Position numbers and translations under genes: made by a program
Shown here: positions 1-9,414 of the stretch, in pieces
Numbering within the stretch: position 1 is the first letter of the stretch
Layout of the letters: every line of letters begins with the position of its first letter
Notes under the pieces: model-generated
Databases searched by the model: none
The model's input: the letters and a program-made list of their open reading frames with translations, nothing else
What the model was told of the DNA's origin: nothing
Assembly: GCA_034044135.1 (NCBI GenBank)
Contig: CP139021.1
Span: 5,347,635 to 5,411,634, forward strand
Reading direction: 5' to 3'
Length of the DNA stretch: 64,000 nt
Origin: Flammeovirgaceae bacterium SG7u.111
GTDB taxonomy: Bacteria; Bacteroidota; Bacteroidia; Cytophagales; Flammeovirgaceae

Positions 1-1157
1 TTTTCCCATTCCCCAAACTTCGCATACACGTAATAAGGAATGGTGTAATAATGCTGGATTGTCCCCCAGCCCGGCTCTTTCATCAGTTGGGTGTTTGAAT
101 GCGCCGATACTTCATCAGCAGCTTTTAATGCCCATTTGCTGTTGCCTTCCAGCGTAGCCGTTGCCGCCATAAAATGATAGTTGTGAGGATAATACGCCAA
201 AGGATACGCCCCTTGCGCATGGCAAGAAGTGACGTAATTACTATCGACCTTTACTGCCCGAATGTTTGCCAACGTGCCCTTGTGGTAATCGCCCGTGCGG
301 ATGTAAATATGGGACGGCATGTGCACCAAGTGCCCTGCCCCAGGCACCAAATCTTCATCAAATACCTGAGCACTTTCCAAGCCTTTTTCAGGCTCAAGCG
401 AAGCTTCCACCAAGTGGATATTGAAATGGTGAGCACCTGCATGTTTGGGGTTTATTACTAATGCTTTTTCCAGCAAAGAACTGATTTCAAGCGTCCATTC
501 TTTCGGGTTTCCCGCCTTGTCCCACAAATCCCACGGGTGCAAATCCATGATAGATTCGGCACAAATGGTAGCGATGTCTGCATCTTCGGGGAAGGCTTCG
601 TGCACCGTTTTCATGGCTTCTGAAAAGGCAACATCCAAGGAGCTCCTGTCTGCCACCACCTCTTTGGAATAGCGCTGCCCCAAGGCATTTATCAAAGCTT
701 GTTCTTTTGCACTTGCGCTTCCTGCCAAAGCCACCGCTTGTTGGATGGCGTCGTAGGCTCTTTGGTAGTTATCAGGTTCCATGCCCGCATTGTAGTTGGG
801 CCCCAGCACAAAAGCATAGCCCCAATACGCCATGGCGCAGGCAGAATCCAGCTTGGTGGCATAGTGAAAAGAGCGGGCAGCCTCCGCATGGTTAAACCCA
901 TAGGCGAGTACCAAGCCTTGGTTCACATACTTTTGCGCCAACTCGCTGTTGGTTGTTACAGGGAAGCTCAACACATCCAGCCCATCTATCAGCGGAGCTT
1001 TATTATCCGTGGTGTACCAGTCCGCATCAGTGGTGACGGGCACGCATAGCACCTGCCGAAGCTGAGGCGGTTCTTCGGGAGAGTTGGTGTTTTCCTTTTT
1101 GGCACAGCTACTGATTAGCAATAGGCAAAGAGGAACAAGGGCAAAATAACGGTTCAT
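1..1157 (-). CDS. TPR-type lipoprotein, 5' part only (runs off left edge)
   Basis: The reading frame is open from an ATG at 1157 to the window edge, giving about 385 residues with no stop, so the C-terminus is missing. The N-terminus is a short lipoprotein signal peptide (Met-Asn-Arg, then a hydrophobic run ending LLLISSC, cysteine at about residue 17), so the protein should be anchored in the outer or inner membrane. The body is alpha-helical with repeats of the tetratricopeptide kind and carries the stretch HLVHMPSHIYIRTGDY, which I associate with a family of TPR-like proteins of unknown role. It is transcribed from a Bacteroidota-type promoter about 100 bases upstream. I cannot name a specific function; protein-protein interaction is inferred only from the repeats. 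Confidence 0.75.
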   Translation of the reverse strand, partial: MNRYFALVPLCLLLISSCAKKENTNSPEEPPQLRQVLCVPVTTDADWYTTDNKAPLIDGLDVLSFPVTTNSELAQKYVNQGLVLAYGFNHAEAARSFHYATKLDSACAMAYWGYAFVLGPNYNAGMEPDNYQRAYDAIQQAVALAGSASAKEQALINALGQRYSKEVVADRSSLDVAFSEAMKTVHEAFPEDADIATICAESIMDLHPWDLWDKAGNPKEWTLEISSLLEKALVINPKHAGAHHFNIHLVEASLEPEKGLESAQVFDEDLVPGAGHLVHMPSHIYIRTGDYHKGTLANIRAVKVDSNYVTSCHAQGAYPLAYYPHNYHFMAATATLEGNSKWALKAADEVSAHSNTQLMKEPGWGTIQHYYTIPYYVYAKFGEWE

Positions 1158-1264
1158 GTTTTTCTATTTTTTTAGAGGAAGAAAGCTAGTGGTGAAGTAA
1201 ACTATAGGTGAGCTTAGGCGGGCAACTTGCATGAAGTTGGTTAGTAGGAGTTGTTGCTAATTGT

Positions 1265-1295
1265 TAAAGGTAAGATTTATTAGTTGGAAAACAAA
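1265..1295 (-). promoter_or_regulatory. Candidate primary-sigma promoter of the TPR lipoprotein gene
   Basis: Reading the minus strand, TTTG at 1295-1292 is followed after 19 bases by TACCTTTA at 1272-1265. This matches the Bacteroidota consensus (TTTG, 19-21 bases, TAnnTTTG) in all but the last base. It would give a leader of roughly 100 bases before the ATG at 1157. Confidence 0.5.
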
Positions 1296-1404
1296 GGTTG
1301 TGTGAATAGAGAAAAGTAAGACTATAGTATGACTTTATAAAGAAAAAAGAAACCTATAGGTTTACAAAAAGTGCGATCTGCCTATTTTTAAAGTGCAAGC
1401 TGAT

Positions 1405-2574
1405 TTACTCTTGCTTATACTTTCCTATAATAGCCTTGAATTCTTCATCCTCCAAAAAGCTTGACCAATCTTCGTCATTAAGTACAAAGTCGGTTTTTAT
1501 ATCTTTGTTTTTAAGACTTAGGTTTAAATAGTGAAAAGCCTCTTTTTTTTCATCTAATAAAGCAAGACCACAAGAAAGGTTGTAGCAGCTACCTCCCAAT
1601 TCCAAGGATTTTTTGCCTTTTTCAATAGCCTTTTGAATTAAACTTCTCGCACTTTTCCTTTTTGTAATATTGGCTAATTTTAGTAAAAACGTTGCCCAAA
1701 TTTCAAATAGTTCAGGTAAGTCTGGCTTAATAGCTACTCCTTTTTCAAACTGACCAGATAACACTTGTTGATAATAACTTTCAAGTTCTTCTTCAGTTTT
1801 AACTTTAGCTAACTTAGCTAATAATACTGCTAAGTTATGGTATGCCATATAAAACTCAGGACATATTTCTGTAACTCTTTTAAGCTTTTCAAATGCTTGT
1901 GAGTAAAGTTTTTCAGCATTATCTGCATTTTTTGAATCAGCATATGTACTTAAATAACTCCCCCAGTTGTAATAAGCCAAGTGATGGTTTTGATTGATAC
2001 TAATTACCTTTTCAAATTTCTCAAATGCTTGTATATATAGCTTCTCTGACTCATGACCTGTTTTTATTAATGCTATTCTACCTAAAGTATTTCCCCAGTT
2101 GTTGAAAGCTAAATCATGATTTTGGTTGAGGGTTGTCGCTTTTTGGTATTTATTGCATGCTTTAAAGTAATAACACTCAGCGTCATCTCCTTTTTTTGAA
2201 TCCGCATCACTTTTTAAAGCATATCCCCAGTTATAGTATAAGTTTGCTAGGGAGTGTATTAACTTTTTATTATTCAGTCTATTTGTTTCAATTTCTATTT
2301 TTTGAATTGTTTTGGGATCAAATTTTTTATAAAGGATAACATTTATAATTTCTTTTTCAAGATAATCAATAGCTGTTTTTGAAGATTCTTCTATAGCTTC
2401 ATCTACCTGTTTTTCAGATATCTCTAATCGTTTTTTTACACCTACAAAATGCTCTTGGTCATCTATGTCATTGATCCCTTTTAACATTTTCTTTAAAGCA
2501 ACAAAAGGGTTATGGACGATATTTGGTTGAGGCAGCCCAAGTTCTTGATTAAGTTTCATCATAAAAGTCAGCAT
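1405..2574 (-). CDS. TPR-repeat protein; probable frameshifted C-terminal half of a SIR2-TPR protein
   Basis: 389 residues, helical throughout, with at least four degenerate TPR units between residues about 100 and 330 (recurring patterns such as AFNNWGNTLG, AYYNWGSYLS and AYHNLAVLLA about 45-55 residues apart). The end, DEDWSSFLEDEEFKAI, is a TPR-family style C-cap. The first ATG (2574) lies inside the 3' end of the upstream SIR2 gene in another frame; further ATGs are at 2562 and 2559. The sequence after it (FMMKLNQELGLPQP) continues naturally from the last residues of the SIR2 frame (KGYDAD) if one T is removed from the run TTTT at about 2563-2566. I infer one ancestral SIR2-TPR gene, now either broken, phase-variable or read by translational coupling. 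The region is visibly more AT-rich than its flanks, which suits acquired defence genes. Confidence 0.7.
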   Translation of the reverse strand: MLTFMMKLNQELGLPQPNIVHNPFVALKKMLKGINDIDDQEHFVGVKKRLEISEKQVDEAIEESSKTAIDYLEKEIINVILYKKFDPKTIQKIEIETNRLNNKKLIHSLANLYYNWGYALKSDADSKKGDDAECYYFKACNKYQKATTLNQNHDLAFNNWGNTLGRIALIKTGHESEKLYIQAFEKFEKVISINQNHHLAYYNWGSYLSTYADSKNADNAEKLYSQAFEKLKRVTEICPEFYMAYHNLAVLLAKLAKVKTEEELESYYQQVLSGQFEKGVAIKPDLPELFEIWATFLLKLANITKRKSARSLIQKAIEKGKKSLELGGSCYNLSCGLALLDEKKEAFHYLNLSLKNKDIKTDFVLNDEDWSSFLEDEEFKAIIGKYKQE

Positions 2575-3325
2575 CGTAGCCTTTTATTATAGAGGCTTCA
2601 ATGGCTGTGTTTCCAAGAAAGTCTTTCACATTCTTGGGAGGATCTTCTGAATTGTAGGTTATCCAATACAATTCGTTGTCAAACCTTCCAAGTTTTTTTA
2701 TATGATCAAAAATAGGATCTTGTCCACTATAGCCAATAAAAACCCAAGGTCTTCCATTTTTTATGCTATCAAAAATTCTTAAGATAGTAGCATTTACTTT
2801 TGCCATTTCCGCCTCAGTATTGAGCAACCAAATGCCATGGTGTTGTCCATGCAAGTACACTACTGATTTCTCATGAAATTGTGAAGTAGTCAATATTTGT
2901 TCACTTAACACTGCCATGTCATATGTTGGTGGAAAAATATTAAACAGTGCTAAGGCTCGAAGTATTAGATTGTCGAAATTGACAGTGAGGATGTAATCAA
3001 CATATTCCTTTTCCATCAATTGAGCGAGATAAATATGGGTTACATTGATTTTTGCCTTATCAATATAATTTTTTAAAAGTTCATTTCTACTACTTGCATT
3101 TAAGCAAGCCATTAAGGTAGAATACTTCTTATTCTCGTCTTTTATTTTTTTTATGCGAGGGTTTTCTGAGTGTTTTTCTAAAATATCTTTTACTATTTCT
3201 CCTGCTAAAGGAATATCACCTGTTTTAGAAGCGCCTGCTCCCAAAAAGAAAATAGGTTGAGGTCTACCATTCTTTTTAGCTTCTTTTAAAAAGTAAGCAA
3301 GCTCTTCTATTGATGATTCCTTCAT
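2549..3325 (-). CDS. SIR2-family domain protein (probable NAD-consuming defence effector)
   Basis: 258 residues, a SIR2-like Rossmann domain. Visible motifs: FFLGAGAS at about 26-33 with GDIPLA following (NAD-binding glycine motif), TVNFDNL at 114-120 (the Asn-Asp pair of the active site), VYLHGQHHG with the candidate catalytic histidine at 159, and VFIGYSGQDP at 195-204. There are no zinc-binding cysteines of deacetylase sirtuins, and the protein is close to the SIR2-like domains found in bacterial anti-phage NADases such as ThsA and DSR2. That points to NAD+ hydrolysis on infection rather than deacetylation; this is family inference. It overlaps the TPR gene by 26 bases and ends with a short tail (DFYDET) that looks like out-of-frame sequence. 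Start ATG at 3325. Confidence 0.8.
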   Translation of the reverse strand: MKESSIEELAYFLKEAKKNGRPQPIFFLGAGASKTGDIPLAGEIVKDILEKHSENPRIKKIKDENKKYSTLMACLNASSRNELLKNYIDKAKINVTHIYLAQLMEKEYVDYILTVNFDNLILRALALFNIFPPTYDMAVLSEQILTTSQFHEKSVVYLHGQHHGIWLLNTEAEMAKVNATILRIFDSIKNGRPWVFIGYSGQDPIFDHIKKLGRFDNELYWITYNSEDPPKNVKDFLGNTAIEASIIKGYDADFYDET

Positions 3326-3356
3326 TTGGAGATCTTTGGATTAGTTACTAAAACTC

Positions 3357-3386
3357 CAAAGTAACCTACAAAACACAATTTCCCAA
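3357..3386 (-). promoter_or_regulatory. Candidate promoter of the SIR2-TPR locus
   Basis: On the minus strand TTG (3386-3384) is followed after 19 bases by TTACTTTG (3364-3357), one mismatch from TAnnTTTG. It lies about 30 bases upstream of the SIR2 ATG, so the two overlapping genes would share one transcript. Confidence 0.45.
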
Positions 3387-3540
3387 GAGAATCTTTCGGA
3401 TTTAAAAAGCCATAACACATAAAACTCCCCCACTATCTGCTTTCAACCCAACATTTATGACAAACGGTTCGTCAATTTGACCTTCAACGCTTAATTTTAG
3501 TTATTCGAATCTCAATATTCACATTACAACCACAACTACA

Positions 3541-6099
3541 ATGAAAAAACTATTGACCGTTTTGCTCTTGGCGCTTGCCTTGGGCGCATCGGCGCAAGAT
3601 TACTTTTATAAAAAGTATGCGCCTTTCAATCCTGAAATCCCCTCGCCTGAAGCGTTTTTGGGCTACCCAATTGGGGAATGGCACACCCGCCACGACCGCA
3701 TGGTCGCTTACCTAGAAAAGCTCGCCGAACTCTCGGACAGGGCAACCCTCACGGAATATGGCAAAACCCATGAGGGCAGAAGGTTGGTGATCTTGAACAT
3801 TGGCAAACCCGAAAATATTGCCAACCTCGAACAGCTCCGCACGCAACATTTGGAAGCGATAAAGCCTAGCAGTTCGGCAGATTTGAGCCAATTGCCCGCA
3901 TTTATCAACTTAGCGTACAATGTGCACGGAAATGAGCCATCGGGCGGAGAAGCCTCTCTGCTCACGGCTTATACGCTGGTCGCTTCTACGAGTCCTCAAG
4001 TGCTCGATTATTTGGAAAAAACGGTGGTTTTCCTCGACCCGACCATCAACCCCGACGGGCGGGACAGGCACACGCACTGGGCAAACACGCACAAGGGAAG
4101 CCCCGTGGTAGATGACCCGATGGACATCGAACACTTGGAAATTTCCCCCAACGGAAGGACCAACCATTACAACTTCGACCTCAACCGCGACTGGTGGCTG
4201 GCTATCAACCCCGAAAGCCGCGGCAAGCTGGCGTGGTACCACAAATGGTACCCAAACGTGGTGACGGACAACCACGAAATGGGCACGAACAGCACATTTT
4301 TCTTTGAGCCGATGAAGCCAAATGCTAGTAAAGACCCGATTATGCCCAAGGAAAATTATACGACCCTTAACGAAACATTTGCCAAGTATTTTTCCGCAGG
4401 AATGAACGAAATTGGTTCTATGTATTTCACCAAGGAAGCGTTTGATGGAACGTACCCAGGCTACGGCTCGTCTTACCCCGACTTACAAGGCGCATTGGCG
4501 ATTTTGTTCGAGCAAGCAAGCTCTCGTGGGCATGTGCAGCGGCAAGAAACGGGCAAGAAATTGACCTTCGCCTTCACTATTCGCAACCAATATGTAGCGA
4601 GCATGTCTACGGTAAAAGCGACTGCGGAAAACAAGGATTTGCTTCGCAACTACCAACGTAATTTCTTCAAAAGTGCGCTGAGCAATGCTAGAAATAGCAA
4701 GGTAAAAGCTTATGTATTTGGTGACGAACACGACCAAGGGCGCACCACTGCTTTTATAGATAAACTACTACTACACAAGGTAAAAGTGTATGAGTTGGGA
4801 AAAGATATTTCGGCGGGAGGAATGAACTACAAAGCTGGAAAAACCTATGTAGTTCCCACCGAGCAGGAGCAGTACCGCATGGTGCAGTCGGCGTTTGAAA
4901 CCTACAGCGAATATGCCGACAGCGTGTATTACGATGCCTCGGCTTGGTCGCTGGCGAATTTTTACAACATGCCTTATTCGACGGTCGGCTCGTTTGAAAC
5001 TGGCGCAGAAATAACAGAAGTGAAATCACCCGATTTCCCCGCCCCTTCCCAATCGGATTATACCTACATCATGCCTTGGACGGAATACAACGCACCTGCC
5101 GCTTTGTACTTCTTGCAGTCGAATGGGGTGGTAGCTACTTCGGCGTTCAAGCCCTTCGAAATTGGGACGAGCGCAGGCACGAGGAAATTTGGCTACGGAA
5201 CGGTGGTAATTCCCGTGCAAAGGCAATTGATTTCACCCGATTCCCTTTTCAGTTTGGTGAGCCAAGCGGCAGAGAAATGGTCGGTGGAAGTCCTTACCAC
5301 ATCAACGGGCTACAGCGTTTCGGGCATCGATTTGGGCAGCAGGAACTTCCAGTTTTTGGAAAAACCCAAAGCCTTGATGCTAGTTGGCGACGGCGTAAGC
5401 GGGTACGAACAGGGTGAAGTTTGGCACATGCTCGACACACGAATGAACATGCCGATTACCAAAACCCCGCTCCGCCATTTCAGCAGGTTGAACCTTTGGA
5501 ACTACAATGTGATGGTGCTGGTCTCTGGCTCGTATTACCAACTAGATTCGGCGAAAATAGAGCAGATAAAAGCTTGGGTAAAAGCAGGAAATACGCTTAT
5601 TACCAGCCGAAGTGCCTCAAAGTGGGCGATAGACAAAGGATTGGTGAAAGAGGAGCTCATCAAAGAAAAGAAGGATGAGAAAGAGGAAAAAAGCACAGGA
5701 AGAACTGATTATGTGATGGCAAGTGAAGAGTTGGGCAAGAAAAGAGTAGGTGGTATCATTTGCGAGGTAGATTTGGACATTACCCACCCTCTGGGCTTTG
5801 GCTACACCCGAAGAAGCCTGCCCGTTTACCGCAACAGCAATGTGTGGCTTGCGCCAAGCAAAAGTGCTTTTGGGACAGTGGCAAAATACACCGCCGATCC
5901 GCACATAGACGGCTACATTTTGGAAGAAAACTTGGAGAAATTCCTGAAGCCCTCGGCATCGCTCATCGTCAGCCCAGTGGGCAGCGGCAGGGTAGTTCTC
6001 TTTGCTGACAACCCCAACTTCCGAAGCTCTTGGTATGGAACAAACAGGTTGCTCCTCAATGCAATATTCTTGGGTCAACATATTCGTGTGCCTAACTAA
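3541..6099 (+). CDS. Secreted M14-family zinc carboxypeptidase
   Basis: 852 residues with a clear signal peptide (MKKLLTVLLLALALGASAQ, cut near residue 19). The peptidase M14 domain covers about 40-370: zinc ligands H129 and E132 in the HGNE motif, third ligand H245 in TDNHEMG, the substrate-binding NPDGRDR at 170-176, DLNRDW at 213-218, and the probable catalytic glutamate E324 in ILFEQASSRG. The remaining 480 residues are a C-terminal extension typical of long Bacteroidota M14 proteins, with a region that resembles a glutamine-amidotransferase-like fold from about 600 onwards (LMLVGDGVSGYE); that part is uncertain. Role: extracytoplasmic peptide degradation. The gene is visibly GC-richer than its neighbours and stands alone. 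Confidence 0.88.
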   Translation: MKKLLTVLLLALALGASAQDYFYKKYAPFNPEIPSPEAFLGYPIGEWHTRHDRMVAYLEKLAELSDRATLTEYGKTHEGRRLVILNIGKPENIANLEQLRTQHLEAIKPSSSADLSQLPAFINLAYNVHGNEPSGGEASLLTAYTLVASTSPQVLDYLEKTVVFLDPTINPDGRDRHTHWANTHKGSPVVDDPMDIEHLEISPNGRTNHYNFDLNRDWWLAINPESRGKLAWYHKWYPNVVTDNHEMGTNSTFFFEPMKPNASKDPIMPKENYTTLNETFAKYFSAGMNEIGSMYFTKEAFDGTYPGYGSSYPDLQGALAILFEQASSRGHVQRQETGKKLTFAFTIRNQYVASMSTVKATAENKDLLRNYQRNFFKSALSNARNSKVKAYVFGDEHDQGRTTAFIDKLLLHKVKVYELGKDISAGGMNYKAGKTYVVPTEQEQYRMVQSAFETYSEYADSVYYDASAWSLANFYNMPYSTVGSFETGAEITEVKSPDFPAPSQSDYTYIMPWTEYNAPAALYFLQSNGVVATSAFKPFEIGTSAGTRKFGYGTVVIPVQRQLISPDSLFSLVSQAAEKWSVEVLTTSTGYSVSGIDLGSRNFQFLEKPKALMLVGDGVSGYEQGEVWHMLDTRMNMPITKTPLRHFSRLNLWNYNVMVLVSGSYYQLDSAKIEQIKAWVKAGNTLITSRSASKWAIDKGLVKEELIKEKKDEKEEKSTGRTDYVMASEELGKKRVGGIICEVDLDITHPLGFGYTRRSLPVYRNSNVWLAPSKSAFGTVAKYTADPHIDGYILEENLEKFLKPSASLIVSPVGSGRVVLFADNPNFRSSWYGTNRLLLNAIFLGQHIRVPN

Positions 6100-6105
6100 A
6101 AATAA

Positions 6106-6138
6106 ACCCCAACACGAGTTGAATACTTGTGTTGGGGT
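6106..6138 (+). terminator. Hairpin after the M14 peptidase gene
   Basis: ACCCCAACAC (6106-6115) pairs perfectly with GTGTTGGGGT (6129-6138). No thymine run follows on the plus strand; on the minus strand it would be followed by TTTATTTTTA. It is therefore a transcript-end hairpin of uncertain direction. Confidence 0.5.
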
Positions 6139-6249
6139 CTCCCCCTCTCAAAAATAAACAAATCCTTAAATAGTAAAAGCAAACAATCTGTGCCCCAATT
6201 TAGTATTTTTATGGATGGAGATTGTTTTTAGGAATTGAGCTAATTCAAG

Positions 6250-7425
6250 GTGGGATCAAGACAAAATCAAGGAAATTTTTGGGGTATTTTAAAATATCTT
6301 CTATTAAGAAATAGGCTATGGAGGGTACTCCGTCGTGCTATCTATTACCCAATCAAAACCCTCAAATATCTTATCAAAAAAGCAATTGGCTGGGATGGCA
6401 CGCCTCTGCTGGTTCCTTACCGCAGTTTTGGCAATAAGGATATCGTATTCTTTAGGGGGCGAGTGGTGGAAAACTATGGGATTCCCAGTCCTAAATTTAA
6501 AGACAGTCGTTTTCGAAACCTTCTTTCCATGCTGAAGCGCTACAAAAGCCCCGGCTGGCCAGATGTGGAAGTAAAGGTGCTGTTTGAAGGAAAAGTGCTG
6601 GAAACCGTGACGGATGAGGAAGGATTTTTTGAAATTTATTATTTCCCAGAACAAGAACAGGATGAAACTACCATCTGGCAAAATGTAACCTATGCACTTT
6701 CGGTAGATGGAAAGGTGAATACCATGCAAGGTATGCTAAATGCCGAAGTCCTTTTCCCTAACTCCCAAAGCCAGTTTGGAATCATTTCCGACGTGGACGA
6801 TACGTTTCTGGAATCACATTCAACGCTAAAACTCAAAAAAGTGCGATTGATGGCACTGAAAAATGCCCTTACACGCAAGCCACTAAAGGGCGTACCTTCT
6901 TTTTATAGAGCCCTGAAAAACGGGGTAAATGGAGAAGCAAACAACCCTTTTTTTTATGTTTCGAGTAGCGAATGGAACCTGTATGAAATGCTGCGGGACT
7001 TTTGCGAACATTGGAACATCCCTAGAGGTGTTTTCATGCTGAGGGACATGGAATTCAGCATTTTTAAGTTTTGGAGGGCGGGAAGTGGAAGCCACCAGCA
7101 CAAGTTAAATAAGATAGACCGAGTCCTGACTATGTATCCGGACCTTCCCTTTATTTTGATTGGGGATAGCGGCCAACACGATGCGCTGATCTACGAAGAA
7201 GTGGTGATGAAACACCCTCATCAGGTAAAGGCTATTTATATCCGCGACATCGGCAACCCCAAAAGGTCGAGCAATGTCCTCACGGTGATTCAGCGCCTCA
7301 AGGAATATGGCGTGGAAATGATACTGGCTCGCTCTATAGATGAAATGGTGGACGATGCCCTCAACAAAAATTTCATCTCGCCAAAGTCAGCGGAAAAGGT
7401 TTTGTCAGAAAGTGATAAATTTTAA
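6250..7425 (+). CDS. App1-family (DUF2183) phosphatase-like protein
   Basis: 391 residues. The start is GTG at 6250: an in-frame stop lies at 6241-6243 and no in-frame ATG occurs before about residue 93. An N-terminal beta-rich portion (about 60-165) precedes the catalytic domain, which carries the HAD-like SDVDDT motif (D181, D183) and the matching late motif LIGDSGQHD. Proteins of this family are related to yeast App1 phosphatidate phosphatase, so the likely reaction is removal of phosphate from a lipid or similar substrate; the true bacterial substrate is not known. No membrane segment is obvious. It stands alone, with intergenic sequence on both sides. Confidence 0.8.
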   Translation: MGSRQNQGNFWGILKYLLLRNRLWRVLRRAIYYPIKTLKYLIKKAIGWDGTPLLVPYRSFGNKDIVFFRGRVVENYGIPSPKFKDSRFRNLLSMLKRYKSPGWPDVEVKVLFEGKVLETVTDEEGFFEIYYFPEQEQDETTIWQNVTYALSVDGKVNTMQGMLNAEVLFPNSQSQFGIISDVDDTFLESHSTLKLKKVRLMALKNALTRKPLKGVPSFYRALKNGVNGEANNPFFYVSSSEWNLYEMLRDFCEHWNIPRGVFMLRDMEFSIFKFWRAGSGSHQHKLNKIDRVLTMYPDLPFILIGDSGQHDALIYEEVVMKHPHQVKAIYIRDIGNPKRSSNVLTVIQRLKEYGVEMILARSIDEMVDDALNKNFISPKSAEKVLSESDKF

Positions 7426-7697
7426 GCACTAACTTGCTTTTTGAATATCGTCATATCTAACCCTCTCTTCTCTGATAAAAATCATACTCTTCATAAACAA
7501 CTGATATACAATAACTAACCATAGTTTTTAGCAGCAAGAACTCAGATCTTCTTTTCATTTCCCAAAAAGCTGACTGATGAAATTGCTGTTCATAGGCTGA
7601 AAAGCTATTTTTACGTGGGTATTTTCAACAATGCTCTTGTTCAATTATTAAACCATACCTCTATCAGGTGATAAATCTGACCACCAAAAACTAATTT

Positions 7698-9020
7698 ATG
7701 CTTATGAAAGCTAAGGATTTTGAAGTAAAAACCCTTGGGGAATGCACTGTAAAGTCGCCGTTGGGTCTTGCCAAGGAAAAAGGTGAGCGCATGTTTGATT
7801 TCATTTCAGACGACCTAAAGGTGCTTTATAATGTGACCTACAAAAATTCTGAAAAAGGGCAAAAGCAAGACTTGATAGCCTTTGAAAAAGCGGGACCAAG
7901 AGAAAACTTGTTTTTCGACCCATCTAAAACCAAAGCCGCCATTGTGACTTGCGGCGGTTTGTGCCCTGGCATCAATAACGTGATCAGGAGCATCGTAATG
8001 GGGCTGTATTATCGCTACAAAGTCACGAATGTAGTGGGTGTTCGATATGGTTATCAAGGATTTATCCCAAAATTCAACATTCCGTTCATAGAGCTCACAC
8101 CTCAAAATGTAGGTCAAATCCATCAATTTGGGGGATCTGTTTTAGCTTCTTCAAGAGGACAACAGGATGTAGGGGAAATAGTAGATGCCCTCGTTAGGAA
8201 TAACATCAATATCCTCTTCACCATAGGCGGTGACGGCACGCTCAAAGGCGCGCAAGCCATTAGCGATGAGATAGAAAAGAGAGGCTTGAAAATATCGGTA
8301 GTTGGGATACCAAAAACAATAGATAACGACATCAACTTGGTGGAAAAGTCTTTTGGGTTTGAAACTGCCTTTACCATGGCCAACCCAATTATCCGAGATG
8401 CCCACAACGAGGCTAAAGGAGCTTATAACGGCATTGCAATTGTAAAACTTATGGGTCGCGACTCAGGCTTCATTGCCGCACATGCCGCCCTCTCTATGCC
8501 AGATGTGAATTTTGTACTCGTACCAGAAATCAGGTTTGATCTGTATGGGAAAAATGGTTTTTTGGAATCGCTCCGCAAGCGCTTGGACAAAAGACATCAT
8601 GCACTTATAGTGGTGGCCGAAGGCGCAGGACAGTACTTTTTTGAAGATGAAAAAGAAAAGCAAACTGATGCTTCGGGCAACGTGAGGTACGATGACATTG
8701 GGATTTACCTCAAAAATAAAATCAACGATTACTTTAAAGGAGAGGATGTAACTGTCAAGTACATCGATCCTAGCTATATCATTAGAAGCGCCCCTGCAAA
8801 TGCGAGTGATAGTGTTTTCTGTAGCAGGTTAGCACTAAATGCAGTACACGGAGCTATGGCTGGCAAAACAGGTTTCGTAGCAAGTAGGTGGAACAATCAG
8901 TTCGTTTACTTACCTATTCCCGTAGCAGTGAAAGAGAGAAAAAAAATAGACTTGGCAGGAGAGTTATGGTGGAACGTACTGGAAGCAACTGGCCAGCCAC
9001 CCGAAATGCGAGATTTATAA
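7698..9020 (+). CDS. pfkA: 6-phosphofructokinase, long ATP-PFK type
   Basis: 440 residues, longer than the 320-residue E. coli enzyme and similar in layout to the long PFKs of plants and trypanosomes. Motifs: GGLCPG (86-91, nucleotide site), GGDGT (177-181), PKTIDND (205-211, catalytic aspartate), then KLMGRDSGFIA. The glycine in GGDGT is what ATP-using enzymes carry where PPi-using ones carry aspartate, so ATP is the likely phosphoryl donor, although the PKTIDND lysine is also seen in PPi enzymes. It phosphorylates fructose 6-phosphate in glycolysis. A second ATG two codons downstream (7704) is an equally good start. Monocistronic, with a terminator after it. Confidence 0.88.
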   Translation: MLMKAKDFEVKTLGECTVKSPLGLAKEKGERMFDFISDDLKVLYNVTYKNSEKGQKQDLIAFEKAGPRENLFFDPSKTKAAIVTCGGLCPGINNVIRSIVMGLYYRYKVTNVVGVRYGYQGFIPKFNIPFIELTPQNVGQIHQFGGSVLASSRGQQDVGEIVDALVRNNINILFTIGGDGTLKGAQAISDEIEKRGLKISVVGIPKTIDNDINLVEKSFGFETAFTMANPIIRDAHNEAKGAYNGIAIVKLMGRDSGFIAAHAALSMPDVNFVLVPEIRFDLYGKNGFLESLRKRLDKRHHALIVVAEGAGQYFFEDEKEKQTDASGNVRYDDIGIYLKNKINDYFKGEDVTVKYIDPSYIIRSAPANASDSVFCSRLALNAVHGAMAGKTGFVASRWNNQFVYLPIPVAVKERKKIDLAGELWWNVLEATGQPPEMRDL

Positions 9021-9085
9021 TATAATCGCAGTGGCAAGCTTAGCATCTGGCTACCTAACTTGAATAAATCATTATATTTTTATAA

Positions 9086-9123
9086 AAACCGGGTAAACGA
9101 ACATTTACTCGGTTTACTTTTTT
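9086..9123 (+). terminator. Intrinsic terminator of pfkA
   Basis: A 12-bp stem, AAACCGGGTAAA (9086-9097) with TTTACTCGGTTT (9104-9115), containing a single G-T pair and a 6-base loop, is followed by a thymine run at 9118-9123. Confidence 0.8.
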
Positions 9124-9414
9124 AAGAACAAAAGGAAGGCTAATTTAAAAGAGCGCTAGCCCATAAGTAAAGAGTAGGAAAACAAGTGTTTTACACAGTT
9201 TGAGAAAAACATTAAAGCGTACATTCAATTTTGGCCTTTTTACTAGTTAAATTTGCAGCTTTAAAATTACTAGACAACTCAACAATAGTACTATACCTCT
9301 TAATTAGGTAAATGAACCTTACAGGACAAGGAGTGTTATTAATAATGAAACACATTTTTGCCTGTGGCAGAACCTACCTTCTCTAGATCGGACTAGCATT
9401 TTGTGCTCAATGCC

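Noticed and set aside
2549-3325. Sirtuin-type protein deacetylase
   Set aside because: No zinc-binding cysteine pairs; motif layout and TPR partner fit SIR2-type NADases better.
3910-4275. 121-codon minus-strand frame inside the M14 peptidase gene
   Set aside because: A shadow of the GC-rich coding strand; no family pattern, and the plus-strand protein has all catalytic motifs.
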